Assembly (NCBI GenBank): GCA_001838165.1
Contig: KV835886.1
Span: 1-33,725, forward strand
Length of the DNA: 33,725 bases
Reading direction: 5' to 3'
DNA from: Actinomyces sp. HMSC035G02
GTDB lineage: Bacteria > Actinomycetota > Actinomycetes > Actinomycetales > Actinomycetaceae
Positions 14,881 to 24,429 of the stretch are shown piece by piece (within the stretch, counting starts at the first letter, position 1; each line of letters begins with the position of its first letter). A model generated the notes under the pieces. The model saw only the letters and a program-made list of their open reading frames with translations, did not search any database and had not been told where the DNA came from. The position numbers and the translations under genes are program-made.

Positions 14881-15897
14881 TCATCCCAGGCGTGCGGCAA
14901 GCGCCGAGCGGACCTGCGCAATGAGCTCGTCTGGATGCTCCAGATCGTGCCAGCCGACGCGGATGATGTGCCAGCCCGCGGCTTCGAGGTGGCGTTGGCG
15001 CTCGCGCTCGCGGGAAAGTGACGCGTGGATGCTGCGGGCGTTGTCCCCGTATTTGGCTCGTCCGTCGAACTCGATGCCGACTTTCTCGGCCGTGAACCCG
15101 CAATCGATGAAGTAACGACGACCCCGCGTGTGCACCTCGACCTGTGTGCGCATGCCGGTGAGGCCCGCCGCGCACAGCTCGTACAGCACACGCGCTTCTC
15201 CCGGGGAGGCGCATCCGGCATCTGCGTGAGTGATGATCCACTGTGCTTGAGAGCGGCCCCGAGCACCATTGCCAAGACGCGTGAGCTCCGCGCTCAATAA
15301 CTCCTTCCAATACTTCTCGTGTCGACGTGAGTCTTTGAGACGGAAGTTATCGAAGTGCGTGAAGGCGTTGCCGATCACGCAGATCTGGGCGAAGGCCGCT
15401 CTCTGGTTCGGTGAGGTCCGTGCGACGGTAATCTGCGCTGCTTCGGGGCTTTCGATGAGCAGGCCACGTGCGTCAGTTATTGGCGGCAATCGACGAACGC
15501 GACTCGGCGTGATCGTTATCGGCTCGAAATGATGTGTACCGATTGAGACTGCGGGCAGGTGGATCGAATGGGAAGACGTTGACGAAGCAATAGTGAGTGC
15601 AGGTATGCGAGGGGTGGACGCGTATCCGTGTGCCCACAGGGCACACTGACCGATGACTGCCATGGCTCGGTGTGTGCGAGCGAGGTGGTAGAGGCGCGCG
15701 GCGAGCACGACCTCCGGTAGCTGACTCATGTTTATGTCTGTCAGGAGAGGCAGATCAAGGTATGTCCTACCCGCGATTTTCACTGCAGCCGGTGTCTTTG
15801 TGAGGCCGTGGTGGCTGGAACGCGGTACGCGAATGATCGCCCGTTCAACGGCGTTGAGGATGAAGGGAGCGTCGTTACCCCTGACTTCTTGGCTCAT
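14881..15897 (-). CDS. DUF559 domain protein (AbiEi-like N-terminus, PD-(D/E)XK-like C-terminus)
   Basis: 338 aa. The C-terminal ~110 residues match DUF559, a restriction-endonuclease-like fold related to Vsr: SPGEARVLYELCAAGL, RRYFIDCGF, KVGIEFDGRAKYGD, then RERERQRHLEAAGW and IIRVGWHDL. The Asp in FIDCGF and the Glu in GIEFDG are candidate metal-binding residues. The N-terminal part (VIGQCALWAHGY; ITDARGLLIE) recalls actinobacterial proteins with an AbiEi-antitoxin-like domain fused to DUF559. Their function is not established; nucleic-acid cleavage or a toxin-antitoxin role are possibilities. The gene sits between repeat copies A and B and interrupts the molybdenum cofactor gene series. 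Codon use appears less GC-biased than its neighbours, consistent with acquisition. Confidence 0.78.
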   Translation of the reverse strand: MSQEVRGNDAPFILNAVERAIIRVPRSSHHGLTKTPAAVKIAGRTYLDLPLLTDINMSQLPEVVLAARLYHLARTHRAMAVIGQCALWAHGYASTPRIPALTIASSTSSHSIHLPAVSIGTHHFEPITITPSRVRRLPPITDARGLLIESPEAAQITVARTSPNQRAAFAQICVIGNAFTHFDNFRLKDSRRHEKYWKELLSAELTRLGNGARGRSQAQWIITHADAGCASPGEARVLYELCAAGLTGMRTQVEVHTRGRRYFIDCGFTAEKVGIEFDGRAKYGDNARSIHASLSRERERQRHLEAAGWHIIRVGWHDLEHPDELIAQVRSALAARLG

Positions 15898-16039
15898 GAG
15901 TGAATTCTAATGCGCTATCTGTCAGTTTGTTACGGTTTGGATCTTCTGATTTTGTTTGATTACTGAGATGTCTTCGTGCGTTGCGATGAGGCGCGGGCAT
16001 GGGTGCGGTGTTCGTGTGCGGCGTGACGAGGAGTGGGTC

Positions 16040-16185
16040 GGGTTGCGTGGTTGCAGCTCGTTTCAGCGGCCTGGATACCGGAGCACGGGGGGGAATTGCA
16101 CTACATGAGGGTTCGACACGCCGGTGACACGCCGTTGGGAGGCCTCGTGTAGTGCAAAACCCCCACGCGCGTGGCCTGGTGGGCC
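16040..16185 (+). repeat. Structured ~145-bp repeat, copy B
   Basis: Second copy of the element at 14684-14827, same orientation. Its arms TGCACTACATGAGG and CCTCGTGTAGTGCA pair over 14 positions with one G:T. Only the GC/TGCA base of the stem is shared with copy A. Loop sequence GACACGCCGGTGACACGCCG preserves the tandem GACACGCCG motif. Confidence 0.85.
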
Positions 16186-16210
16186 GTTGCTGGGGTGAAT
16201 GTGGCTGTGA

Positions 16211-16266
16211 CCGCCACCAACAGGTGCAATGAACTGGTTTCGCACCGCCTGGGTGGGCGGTGGCGG
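16211..16266 (+). promoter_or_regulatory. Nested hairpin in the moaA leader
   Basis: Arms CCGCCACC (16211-16218) and GGTGGCGG (16259-16266) pair, with an inner pair GGTGC (16223-16227) / GCACC (16242-16246). It lies about 140 bp before moaA. I could not match it to the known Moco riboswitch, so any regulatory role is inference. Confidence 0.3.
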
Positions 16267-16406
16267 CGTAATCCTCGCTTGACGACGCTGATTAGGAGCT
16301 GGCCTCTGTCTCCTTTCTCTCAACGACGAGGCAGGGGCCGCGTGTTGCCGTTCATGCTCGGTTTTTCGAGGGGCGAACACCGGGCAAATCGCGGTAGGGT
16401 TGCGCC

Positions 16407-17471
16407 ATGTCTGTCGAGTTCGTTTCCGCCCCTCAGGCGGCAGATGCGGTGGCGTGTGACGCGCCGCTGCGGCTCGTCGACACCTTCGGGCGCGTGGCTC
16501 GCGACCTGCGCGTGTCGCTCACAGACCGCTGCAACCTGCGCTGTTCCTACTGCATGCCCCCCGAAGGCCTGGACTGGCTGCCCACCGAGGAAACCCTGAC
16601 CGATGACGAGGTCGTGCGCCTCGTGCGCGTCGGCGTCGAGCGGCTCGGGATCCGCCAGGTCCGCTTCACCGGCGGAGAACCCCTCCTGCGCCGAGGCCTC
16701 GAGGGGATCATCGAAGCGTGCTCCCACCTGCGCACCGACGAGGGGAAGCCCCTGGACCTGGCCCTCACGACGAACGCGCTCGGCCTGGCCAAACGCGCCC
16801 AGGGCCTGAAGGACGCGGGCCTGAACCGCGTCAACATTTCGCTTGATTCTCTGGACCCCGAGCACTTCGCGGCGATCACCCGCCGCGACCGCCTCGGTGA
16901 CGTCCTGGAGGGCATCGAGGCCGCCGCCCGCGCGGGCCTGAGCCCCATCAAGGTCAACGCCCTCGTCCTGCGCGGCATGAACGAGGCCGACCTGCCTGAC
17001 CTGGTCGACTACTGCCTGGACCGGGGCATCGAGCTGCGCGTCATCGAGCAGATGCCGATCGGCCCGCCAGACACGTGGGATCGTCAAAACATCATGACGG
17101 CCGACGAGATCCTGCACATCATGAGCACTCGCCACACACTGACCCCCGCGCCCCGCGAGGACCCGCATTCTCCGGCGGGACGCTGGATCGTCGACGGTGA
17201 CCCGACGAAGCGGCTCGGAGTCATCGCCTCCGTGTCCGACCCCTTCTGTGGCGCGTGCGACCGCACCCGCCTGACCTCGGACGGCATGGTGCGATCCTGC
17301 CTGTTTTCGACCGAAGAGACCTCGCTGCGCGACCTGCTGCGCGGCGGCGGTGACGATGCGCAGATCGCCGCCCGATGGACCGACGCGATGTGGGCGAAGC
17401 CGGCTGCACACGGGCTGAATATCGATACCTTTGCTCGCGCGTCGCGCACCATGAGCCGTATTGGTGGGTAA
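16407..17471 (+). CDS. moaA: GTP 3',8-cyclase MoaA (radical SAM)
   Basis: 354 aa. It performs the first step of molybdenum cofactor synthesis, converting GTP to 3',8-cyclo-7,8-dihydro-GTP. The radical SAM cluster CNLRCSYC has cysteines at 42, 46 and 49, followed by RFTGGEPLLR. The C-terminal second cluster is FCGACDRTRL plus a Cys 14 residues on (VRSC). The protein ends in Gly-Gly, as in functional MoaA where the tail reaches the active site. The ATG at 16407 is followed by a ~30-residue N-terminal arm typical of actinobacterial MoaA. It is divergent from the DUF559 gene and upstream of narK. Confidence 0.96.
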   Translation: MSVEFVSAPQAADAVACDAPLRLVDTFGRVARDLRVSLTDRCNLRCSYCMPPEGLDWLPTEETLTDDEVVRLVRVGVERLGIRQVRFTGGEPLLRRGLEGIIEACSHLRTDEGKPLDLALTTNALGLAKRAQGLKDAGLNRVNISLDSLDPEHFAAITRRDRLGDVLEGIEAAARAGLSPIKVNALVLRGMNEADLPDLVDYCLDRGIELRVIEQMPIGPPDTWDRQNIMTADEILHIMSTRHTLTPAPREDPHSPAGRWIVDGDPTKRLGVIASVSDPFCGACDRTRLTSDGMVRSCLFSTEETSLRDLLRGGGDDAQIAARWTDAMWAKPAAHGLNIDTFARASRTMSRIGG

Positions 17472-17496
17472 CCTCCCACTAATTTCGTGACGCCGA

Positions 17497-17508
17497 TGTT
17501 TTCTAACA
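17497..17508. promoter_or_regulatory. Small dyad upstream of narK
   Basis: TGTT-N4-AACA lies about 190 bp upstream of narK. It resembles, with shorter spacing, the TGTTA-N6-TAACA dyad upstream of the regulator gene at 26116-26131. It may be a regulator site, but the motif is short and could be chance. Confidence 0.2.
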
Positions 17509-17695
17509 GCGGTCAATTGCTTGTTCGTCCTCAGGGGGAATGTCCCTGGCAGGCGCACTTTTCCCAGTGCTTACAAGGGTGATGCACGTCCCAATGAGTT
17601 CCTGTGGGTTATGTCATTTCCATTGGTAGCCTCCGTGTTAAAGAATGTCCGGCGCATGCCCGCGCCTGGGCGTCCCTTCCGACCCGAGGAGAGCC

Positions 17696-19039
17696 ATGAG
17701 CGCGACCGACCCCGCGGCCAAGAAGAGCCGCTACCTGCTCACTGACTGGAACCCCAACGACGAATCCAAGTGGGACTCGAAGCTCGCGTGGCGCACGCTG
17801 TGGATCACGACCTACTCGCTGATCCTGGCCTTCTGCGTGTGGTTCCTGCCCAGCGCGATCGAACCGAAGCTGACCGCCCTCGGATTCGATCTGAGTGAAT
17901 CGCAACGCTACTGGATTATTGCCCTCCCGGGCCTGGCAGCCGGCATCCTGCGCCTCATCTACATGTTCCTGCCCCCGCTCATCGGCACCCGCAAGCTCGT
18001 GGGCATCACCTCCCTGCTGTGCGTCATTCCGATGCTCGGCTGGTTCTTCGTGGTCCAGGACAACACGACTCCCTACTGGGTCCTGCTGTCCCTGGCCTTC
18101 ATGTGTGGCATCGGCGGCGGCGCGTTCTCCGGCTACATGCCCTCCACCGGCTACTTCTTCCCCAAGCGCCTGTCCGGCACGGCCCTCGGCCTGCAGGGTG
18201 GCATCGGTAATCTCGGCATGTCCGTCATTCTGCTCGTCGGTCCCGTTCTGATGGGCTTTGGTCTTTTTGGTCTGACCTGGTTGGCGCCCCAGCAGCAGGT
18301 GGCCGGCACCGCTGCCGGCCAGAACATCTGGGTCTACAACGCCGCGATCTTCTTCGTCCCGTGGTGCATCCTCGCGGCGATCCTCGCCTTCATCTGGCTG
18401 CGTGACGTGCCCGTCAAGGCCAACATCAAGCAGCAGCTGGACATCTTCTCCAACCCCAACACCTGGTACATGACCATCCTCTACGTCATGACCTTCGGCC
18501 TCTTCTCCGGCTTCTCCGCCGTCTTCGCAAAGTTGATCAATGGGCAGTTTGGTGCCCAGTCAGCACTTGCGCTTCCTGTGGCTGGCGCGACCTACGCGTT
18601 CCTCGGCCCCCTCATCGGCTCGCTCATCCGCATGTCCTGGGGCATCTTCTGCGACCGCATGGGCGGCGCCATCTGGACCTTCATCTCCGGCGTCGGCATG
18701 GCGATCACGATGGGTGGCATCGCCTGGGTCCTGACGAACCCCACCGGCATGACGGACTTCCACATCTTCCTGGGCCTCATGCTCGCCATGTTCCTATTCT
18801 CCGGCTTCGGCAACGCCGGTACCTTCAAGCAGATGCCGATGATCATGCCGGCCCGCCAGGCCGGCGGCGCCATCGGCTTCACCGCGGCGATCGCGTCCCT
18901 CGGCCCCTTCCTGGTCGGCGTCGCGCTCTCCGCTATCAGCGCCCCGGTCTTCTTCGCGGGCTGCGCCATCTTCTGCGCCCTGTGCTCGGTCCTGTGCTGG
19001 GTCATGTACGCGCGCAAGAACGCCCCGTTCCCCGGCTGA
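17696..19039 (+). CDS. narK: Nitrate/nitrite transporter NarK
   Basis: 447 aa major facilitator superfamily protein with about 12 predicted helices. Nitrate-porter signatures are present: GGAFSGYMPSTGYFFPKR, GGIGNLGMSV in the first half, and the second NS-like motif FGNAGTFKQMPMI. Members move nitrate in, by proton symport, and/or exchange it for nitrite. The ATG at 17696 has GAGGAG six bases upstream and replaces an in-frame upstream start with a poor context. It precedes narG by 69 bp, suggesting a narK-narGHJI operon. The 224-bp upstream gap holds the likely anaerobic/nitrate promoter, though no clear FNR-type site was seen. Confidence 0.95.
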   Translation: MSATDPAAKKSRYLLTDWNPNDESKWDSKLAWRTLWITTYSLILAFCVWFLPSAIEPKLTALGFDLSESQRYWIIALPGLAAGILRLIYMFLPPLIGTRKLVGITSLLCVIPMLGWFFVVQDNTTPYWVLLSLAFMCGIGGGAFSGYMPSTGYFFPKRLSGTALGLQGGIGNLGMSVILLVGPVLMGFGLFGLTWLAPQQQVAGTAAGQNIWVYNAAIFFVPWCILAAILAFIWLRDVPVKANIKQQLDIFSNPNTWYMTILYVMTFGLFSGFSAVFAKLINGQFGAQSALALPVAGATYAFLGPLIGSLIRMSWGIFCDRMGGAIWTFISGVGMAITMGGIAWVLTNPTGMTDFHIFLGLMLAMFLFSGFGNAGTFKQMPMIMPARQAGGAIGFTAAIASLGPFLVGVALSAISAPVFFAGCAIFCALCSVLCWVMYARKNAPFPG

Positions 19040-19108
19040 TCCATCCGGCACTGCGCGGTGCCGACTGGACCTGCCACTGCCTCGTCAATCGACTCTTAGG
19101 AGCACCCC

Positions 19109-22100
19109 ATGACGAATCTCGAATCCGATATGACCTTCCCGACCTACGGCGGTGAGGTCAAGCCCGCGACCGGCGCGACCCTGTTCGCGCTCGGCTCGTG
19201 GCTGCGTCGCGGCAAGGCGTCCGCCGACGCGCGCCAGCTCTTCCTCGAGGGCGGCCGCGAAGGCGACTCCTTCTACCGCGACCGCTGGAGCTACGACAAG
19301 ATCGTGCGCTCCACCCACGGCGTGAACTGCACGGGCTCCTGCTCGTGGAAGATCTACGTCAAGGACGGCGTCATCACCTGGGAAACCCAGCAGACTGACT
19401 ACCCGTCGACCGGCGCGGACATGCCCGAGTACGAGCCCCGCGGCTGCCCGCGTGGCGCGGCGTTCTCGTGGTACGAGTACTCGCCGACCCGTATCAAGTA
19501 CCCCTACGTGCGCGGCGTCCTCCTCGACATGTTCCGCGAGGCCAAGAAGCGCCTCGGCGATCCGGTCGACGCGTGGGCCGCGGTCGTTGAGGACCCGGAG
19601 AAGGCGCGCGCCTACAAGTCGCAGCGTGGCCGCGGCGGCATGGTCCGCGTGTCCTGGGAAGAGGCGATGGAGATCGTCGCCTCCGCCTACGTGCACACGA
19701 TCAAGCAGTACGGCCCGGACCGCATCGCCGGCTTCTCGGTGATCCCCGCTATGTCGATGATCTCCTACGGTGCGGGCGCCCGCTTCCACGAGCTCATCGG
19801 CGCGACCATGCTGTCCTTCTACGACTGGTACGCGGACCTCCCGCCGGCCTCCCCGCAGGTCTTCGGCGACCAGACCGACGTGCCCGAGGCCGGCGACTGG
19901 TTCAACTCGCAGTACCTCATCATGTGGGGCACCAACCTACCGCTGACCCGTACCCCCGACGCCCACTTCATGGCCGAGGCCCGCTACCACGGCCAGAAGG
20001 TCGTCGTCGTGTCCCCGGACTTCGCGGACAACACGAAGTTCGCGGACGACTGGTTGCGCGTCCAGCCCGGCACGGACGGCGCCCTGGCGCAGGCCATGGG
20101 TCACGTCATCCTCAAGGAATTCCACGTCGGCAAGCGCGAGCCCATGTTCCTCGATTACATGAAGCGCTACACCGACTCCCCGTTCCTCGTGGAGATCGGC
20201 GAGGTCGGCGAAGGCGCCCACGAGGGCATCGATCCGGCGACGCTGGTTCCCGGCAAGTTCCTCACGGCCGCCAAGATGCCCGAGGGCACGACCGAGCGCA
20301 CCGAGAACAACGAGTTCCGTCCCCTCGTTATCGAGGCCGACGGCACGGTCAAGGACCCGGGTGGCACGCTCGCCGATCGCTTCGGCGAGGAGGGCGCTGG
20401 CCACTGGAACCTCAACCTCGATGGCGTCGAGCCGGTCCTGTCCATCATGGACACGGACGAGTGGGAAGCCGTTGAGATCGCCCTGCCGCGCTTCGACCTG
20501 CCCGCGGCCTCCGGCCAGGCTTCGGTCGGCGGCGGCTACGTCAAGCGTGGCGTGCCCGTGCGCCGCGTCAACGGCCGCCTCGTGACGACCGTGTACGACA
20601 TCATGCTGGCCCACTACGCGGTTGAGCGCGAGGGTCTGCCGGGCCAGTGGCCCACCGACTACATGGACGCCTCCACGCCGGGCACCCCCGCGTGGCAGGA
20701 GGAGTTCACCTCGGTTCCCGCCGGAGCCGCCATCAAGATCGGTCGCGAGTTCGCGCAGAACGCGGTCGAGACCGAGGGTCGTTCCATGATCCTCATGGGC
20801 GCTGGCACGAACCACTACTACCACTCCGACCAGATGTACCGGACGTTCCTGGCGCTCACGGAAATGTGTGGCACCCAGGGCCGCAACGGTGGCGGCTGGG
20901 CCCACTACGTGGGTCAGGAGAAGGTCCGCCCGATCATGGGCTGGGGCTCCTTCACCTTCGCCCTGGACTGGGCGCGCCCGCCGCGCCAGATGATCTCCAC
21001 CGGCTGGTACTACATGACCACCGACCAGTGGCGCTACGACGGGGCCCCGGCCTCGGCGATGGCGAACCCGATCAAGTCCTCGCACCTGGACGGCAAGCAG
21101 CTGGTCGACACCCTCGTCGAGTCGGTTCAGCGCGGCTGGATGCCCTGCTACCCGACGTTCTCCAAGGGTTCGACCCAGCTGGGTCGCGAGGCCGCCGAGG
21201 CCGGCATGGCCCCCGCGGAATACGTGTCCCAGGAGCTGCGCGAGGGTCGCCTGCAGTTCGCGATCGAGGACCCGGACGCCCACCACAACGTTCCGAAGAT
21301 CCTCGCGAACTGGCGTACGAACCTGCTCGGCTCGTCCGCGAAGGGCACCGAGTTCTTCCTGCGTCACATGCTGGGCACCGGCAACGAGGTCAACGCCGAG
21401 GAGCTGGAAGAGGGCAACCGCCCCGCGTCCGTCAACTGGCGTGAGGCTCACCCCGGCAAGCTCGACCTCATGTGGGTCGCGGACTTCCGCAACACCTCGA
21501 CGACGCTGCACTCCGACGTCGTGCTGCCCGCCGCCACGTGGTACGAGAAGCACGACCTGTCCTCCACGGACATGCACCCCTTCATGCACTGCTTCGACGA
21601 GGCCGTGAACCCGCCGTGGGAGGCCCGCACCGACTTCGAGGTGTTCCAGACCCTGGCTCGCCTCGTCGGCCGCATGGCCCCCGGCCACCTGGACACCCAG
21701 ACGGACGTCGTCGCGGTCCCGCTGGGGCACGACTCCCCGGACGCCATGACCATGGCGGACGGCGTCGTTCCCGAGCAGACGTGGACGCCCGGCAAGACCA
21801 TGCCGAAGCTGGTCCCGATCGAGCGCGACTACACGCAGGTCGGCTACAAGTTCGACCGCATGGGTCCGCTCCTGCCCAAGGCCGGCCTGGCCTCGAAGGG
21901 CGTTGCGTACAACGTGCAGGAGGCGTACGAGCAGCTCGGCGACCTCAACGGCCGCGCCCCCATGGACGGCAACGCCGGCGAGGGCATGCCGCTGTGCGAC
22001 ACCGCCATCAAGGCGGCGAACATGGCGCTGCGCTTCTCGGGCACCACGAACGGTTCGCTGGCCGTTCAGGGCTTCCGCACGCTGGAGAAGCGCGTCGGCA

Positions 22101-22879
22101 ACGAGATGGCGTTCCTGGCCGAAGGTGACGAAGAAAAGAAGATCACCTACCAGGACACCGTCCTGCAGCCGCGCAGCGTCATCACCAGCCCCGAGTGGTC
22201 GGGTTCCGAGCACGGCGGTCGCCGCTACAGCGCCTTCGTGCAGAACGTCGAGTGCCGCAAGCCGTGGCACACGCTCACGGGCCGCCCGCAGTTCTACGTC
22301 GACCACGACTGGATGATGGACATGGGCGAGTCCCTGCCGATCTTCCGTCCGCCGCTCGACCTGGCGCACATCTACGGTGAGCGCCCCGTCGGCGACCACC
22401 GTCCCGGTCAGCCGGGTCAGGCCGAGGTCGCGGTGCGCTACCTGACGATCCACAACAAGTGGGCCATCCACTCCCAGTACTACGACAACCCGTACATGCT
22501 GACGCTGGGTCGTGGTGGCCAGACGGTGTGGATGAGCCCGCAGGACGCCGAGAAGATCGGCGTGCGCGACAACGAGTGGATCGAGGCGAAGAACCGTAAC
22601 GGCACCGTGTCGGCTCGCGCTGTTGTCTCCCACCGCATCCCGGAGGGCACGGTGTTCATGCACCACGCCCAGGATCGCCAGATCAACACCCCGCTGAACG
22701 AGGGGTCCGGCAAGCGCGGCGGCACGCACAACTCGCTGACCCGAATCTTTATTAAGCCGACCCACCTGGCCGGCGGATACGCGCAGTTCGCCTACGCGTT
22801 CAACTACTACGGTCCCACCGGCAATAACCGTGACGAGGTCACGGTTATCCGCCGCCGCTCCCAGGAGGTGCAGTTCTGA
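19109..22879 (+). CDS. narG: Respiratory nitrate reductase alpha subunit
   Basis: 1256 aa, normal for NarG. It is the molybdenum bis-MGD catalytic subunit that reduces nitrate to nitrite on the cytoplasmic side. The FS0 [4Fe-4S] ligands appear as H70-x3-C74-x3-C78 and C113 (RGCPRG). His as first ligand is typical of NarG. The molybdenum-ligating Asp is D243 within SFYDWYADLPPASPQ. The ATG at 19109 is preceded by AGGAG. The stop overlaps narH by 1 nt. No Tat signal is seen; the N-terminus is short, consistent with a cytoplasm-facing enzyme. It depends on the Moco genes on both sides of the nar operon. Confidence 0.98.
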   Translation: MTNLESDMTFPTYGGEVKPATGATLFALGSWLRRGKASADARQLFLEGGREGDSFYRDRWSYDKIVRSTHGVNCTGSCSWKIYVKDGVITWETQQTDYPSTGADMPEYEPRGCPRGAAFSWYEYSPTRIKYPYVRGVLLDMFREAKKRLGDPVDAWAAVVEDPEKARAYKSQRGRGGMVRVSWEEAMEIVASAYVHTIKQYGPDRIAGFSVIPAMSMISYGAGARFHELIGATMLSFYDWYADLPPASPQVFGDQTDVPEAGDWFNSQYLIMWGTNLPLTRTPDAHFMAEARYHGQKVVVVSPDFADNTKFADDWLRVQPGTDGALAQAMGHVILKEFHVGKREPMFLDYMKRYTDSPFLVEIGEVGEGAHEGIDPATLVPGKFLTAAKMPEGTTERTENNEFRPLVIEADGTVKDPGGTLADRFGEEGAGHWNLNLDGVEPVLSIMDTDEWEAVEIALPRFDLPAASGQASVGGGYVKRGVPVRRVNGRLVTTVYDIMLAHYAVEREGLPGQWPTDYMDASTPGTPAWQEEFTSVPAGAAIKIGREFAQNAVETEGRSMILMGAGTNHYYHSDQMYRTFLALTEMCGTQGRNGGGWAHYVGQEKVRPIMGWGSFTFALDWARPPRQMISTGWYYMTTDQWRYDGAPASAMANPIKSSHLDGKQLVDTLVESVQRGWMPCYPTFSKGSTQLGREAAEAGMAPAEYVSQELREGRLQFAIEDPDAHHNVPKILANWRTNLLGSSAKGTEFFLRHMLGTGNEVNAEELEEGNRPASVNWREAHPGKLDLMWVADFRNTSTTLHSDVVLPAATWYEKHDLSSTDMHPFMHCFDEAVNPPWEARTDFEVFQTLARLVGRMAPGHLDTQTDVVAVPLGHDSPDAMTMADGVVPEQTWTPGKTMPKLVPIERDYTQVGYKFDRMGPLLPKAGLASKGVAYNVQEAYEQLGDLNGRAPMDGNAGEGMPLCDTAIKAANMALRFSGTTNGSLAVQGFRTLEKRVGNEMAFLAEGDEEKKITYQDTVLQPRSVITSPEWSGSEHGGRRYSAFVQNVECRKPWHTLTGRPQFYVDHDWMMDMGESLPIFRPPLDLAHIYGERPVGDHRPGQPGQAEVAVRYLTIHNKWAIHSQYYDNPYMLTLGRGGQTVWMSPQDAEKIGVRDNEWIEAKNRNGTVSARAVVSHRIPEGTVFMHHAQDRQINTPLNEGSGKRGGTHNSLTRIFIKPTHLAGGYAQFAYAFNYYGPTGNNRDEVTVIRRRSQEVQF

Positions 22880-24429
22880 TGAAGGTCATGGCTCAGATCG
22901 CGATGGTGATGAACCTCGACAAGTGCATCGGCTGCCACACCTGTTCGGTCACCTGCAAGCAGGTGTGGACGAACCGCGAAGGTACCGAGTACATCTGGTT
23001 CAACAACGTCGAAACCCGTCCCGGCGTGGGCTACCCCCGCGGCTGGGAGGACCAGAAGAAGTGGAAGGGTGGCTGGAAACGCACCGCCACGGGCCGCCTC
23101 GTTCCCCGTCAGGGCGGACGCGTCGCCTCGCTCGCGAAGATCTTCGCGAACCCGACGCAGCCGACCATGAAGGACTACTACGAGCCGTGGACGTACGAGT
23201 ACGACAAGCTGCTCCAGGCGCCCGCGAACTCCCGCGCGATCCCGACGGCCCGCGCGAAGTCCAAGATCACGGGCGAGCACATCGACAAGCCCGAGTGGGG
23301 CCCGAACTGGGACGATGACCTTGGTGGCTCCATGGAGACCCTGGATCAGGACCCCGTCCTGCACCAGATGAACCTCCAGGTTGCTAAGACCATCGAGGAC
23401 GCGTACATGTTCTACCTGCCTCGCATCTGCGAGCACTGCCTGAACCCGACCTGTGTGTCGGCGTGCCCCTCGGGCGCGATGTACAAGCGCTCCGAGGACG
23501 GCATCGTCCTCGTCGACCAGGATCAGTGCCGCGGCTGGCGCATGTGCGTCTCCGCCTGCCCTTACAAGAAGGTCTACTTCAACCACAACACGGGCAAGGC
23601 CGAGAAGTGCACGCTGTGCTACCCGCGCCTCGAGGTTGGCCAGCCGACCATCTGCTCGGAGACCTGCGTGGGCCGCCTGCGCTACATGGGCGTGCTGCTC
23701 TACGACGCGGACCGCGTCACCTGGGCCGCGTCCCAGGAGGACGAGCGCGATCTGTACCGCGCCCAGCGCGAGATCCTGCTCGACCCGAACGACCCGCAGG
23801 TGGTCGCCCAGGCTCAGGCCAACGGCGTTCCGCACTCGTGGATCACGGCCGCCCAGCAGTCCCCGATCTGGAAGCTCATCACCGAGTACGAGGTCGCCCT
23901 GCCGCTGCACCCCGAGTTCCGCACCCTGCCGATGGTCTGGTACGTGCCGCCGCTGTCCCCGGTCGTCGATCAGGTGACCGCGTCCGGCAGTGACGGCGAG
24001 GACCACAAGGTTCTGCTGTCCGCCATCTCGCAGATGCGTATCCCGCTGGAGTACCTGGCCGGCCTGTTCACGGCCGGAGACACGGCTCCCGTGGAGTTGG
24101 CGCTGCGTCGCCTCGCCGCGATGCGCTCCTACATGCGCGACGTCTTCGTCGACAACCCGACGAACGAGGAGATCCCGGCCTCCGTGGGAATGACCCCGGA
24201 GAAGGTCAAGGAGATGTACCGACTGCTGTCGATCGCCAAGTACGACGACCGCTTCGTCATTCCGACCGCCCACCCCGAGATGCCGCGCGGCATCAAGGAG
24301 CTCGAGGGCTGCCCGGTGTCCTACGATGTCGAGGCCTTCCACGGTCTGGCCCCCGCCACGTCGAACCGCCCGATGGGTGGCTCGTCGCCGGAGGGACGCC
24401 AGATGCTCCCCCTTGAGGTCGTTCGATGA
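22879..24429 (+). CDS. narH: Respiratory nitrate reductase beta subunit
   Basis: 516 aa iron-sulfur subunit passing electrons from NarI to NarG. Four Cys groups are visible: CIGCHTCSVTC near 16-26, CEHCLNPTCVSACP, CRGWRMCVSACP, and CTLCYPRL with a later CSETC. The Trp in CRGWRMC in place of a cluster cysteine is the hallmark of the NarH [3Fe-4S] centre. The ATG at 22879 lies in a TGATG overlap with the narG stop, and AGGAGG is about 10 bases upstream. The stop overlaps narJ by 4 nt. Confidence 0.98.
   Translation: MKVMAQIAMVMNLDKCIGCHTCSVTCKQVWTNREGTEYIWFNNVETRPGVGYPRGWEDQKKWKGGWKRTATGRLVPRQGGRVASLAKIFANPTQPTMKDYYEPWTYEYDKLLQAPANSRAIPTARAKSKITGEHIDKPEWGPNWDDDLGGSMETLDQDPVLHQMNLQVAKTIEDAYMFYLPRICEHCLNPTCVSACPSGAMYKRSEDGIVLVDQDQCRGWRMCVSACPYKKVYFNHNTGKAEKCTLCYPRLEVGQPTICSETCVGRLRYMGVLLYDADRVTWAASQEDERDLYRAQREILLDPNDPQVVAQAQANGVPHSWITAAQQSPIWKLITEYEVALPLHPEFRTLPMVWYVPPLSPVVDQVTASGSDGEDHKVLLSAISQMRIPLEYLAGLFTAGDTAPVELALRRLAAMRSYMRDVFVDNPTNEEIPASVGMTPEKVKEMYRLLSIAKYDDRFVIPTAHPEMPRGIKELEGCPVSYDVEAFHGLAPATSNRPMGGSSPEGRQMLPLEVVR

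Larger units (their letters stand above)
15898..16406. other. Intergenic region with repeat copy B and structured moaA leader
   Basis: 509 bp without a credible gene between the divergent DUF559 gene and moaA. The first ~140 bp are relatively A/T-rich (promoter side of the DUF559 gene). 16040-16185 is repeat copy B, and 16211-16266 can fold into a nested hairpin. A clear promoter for moaA was not found. Confidence 0.55.

Noticed and set aside
14684..16185. Insertion sequence with terminal repeats
   Set aside because: The repeats are direct rather than inverted, each is internally palindromic, and the gene between them is DUF559, not a transposase. Kept as a repeat-bounded unit of unknown type.
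17472..17695. FNR/CRP-type site before narK
   Set aside because: I found no TTGAT-N4-ATCAA or TGTGA-N6-TCACA pair; only the short dyad at 17497-17508, kept as low confidence.
19937..22765. 942-codon open frame antisense to narG
   Set aside because: It lies entirely opposite a textbook narG and is Arg/Val/His-rich with no recognisable motif. GC-rich codon bias leaves this antisense frame open by chance.
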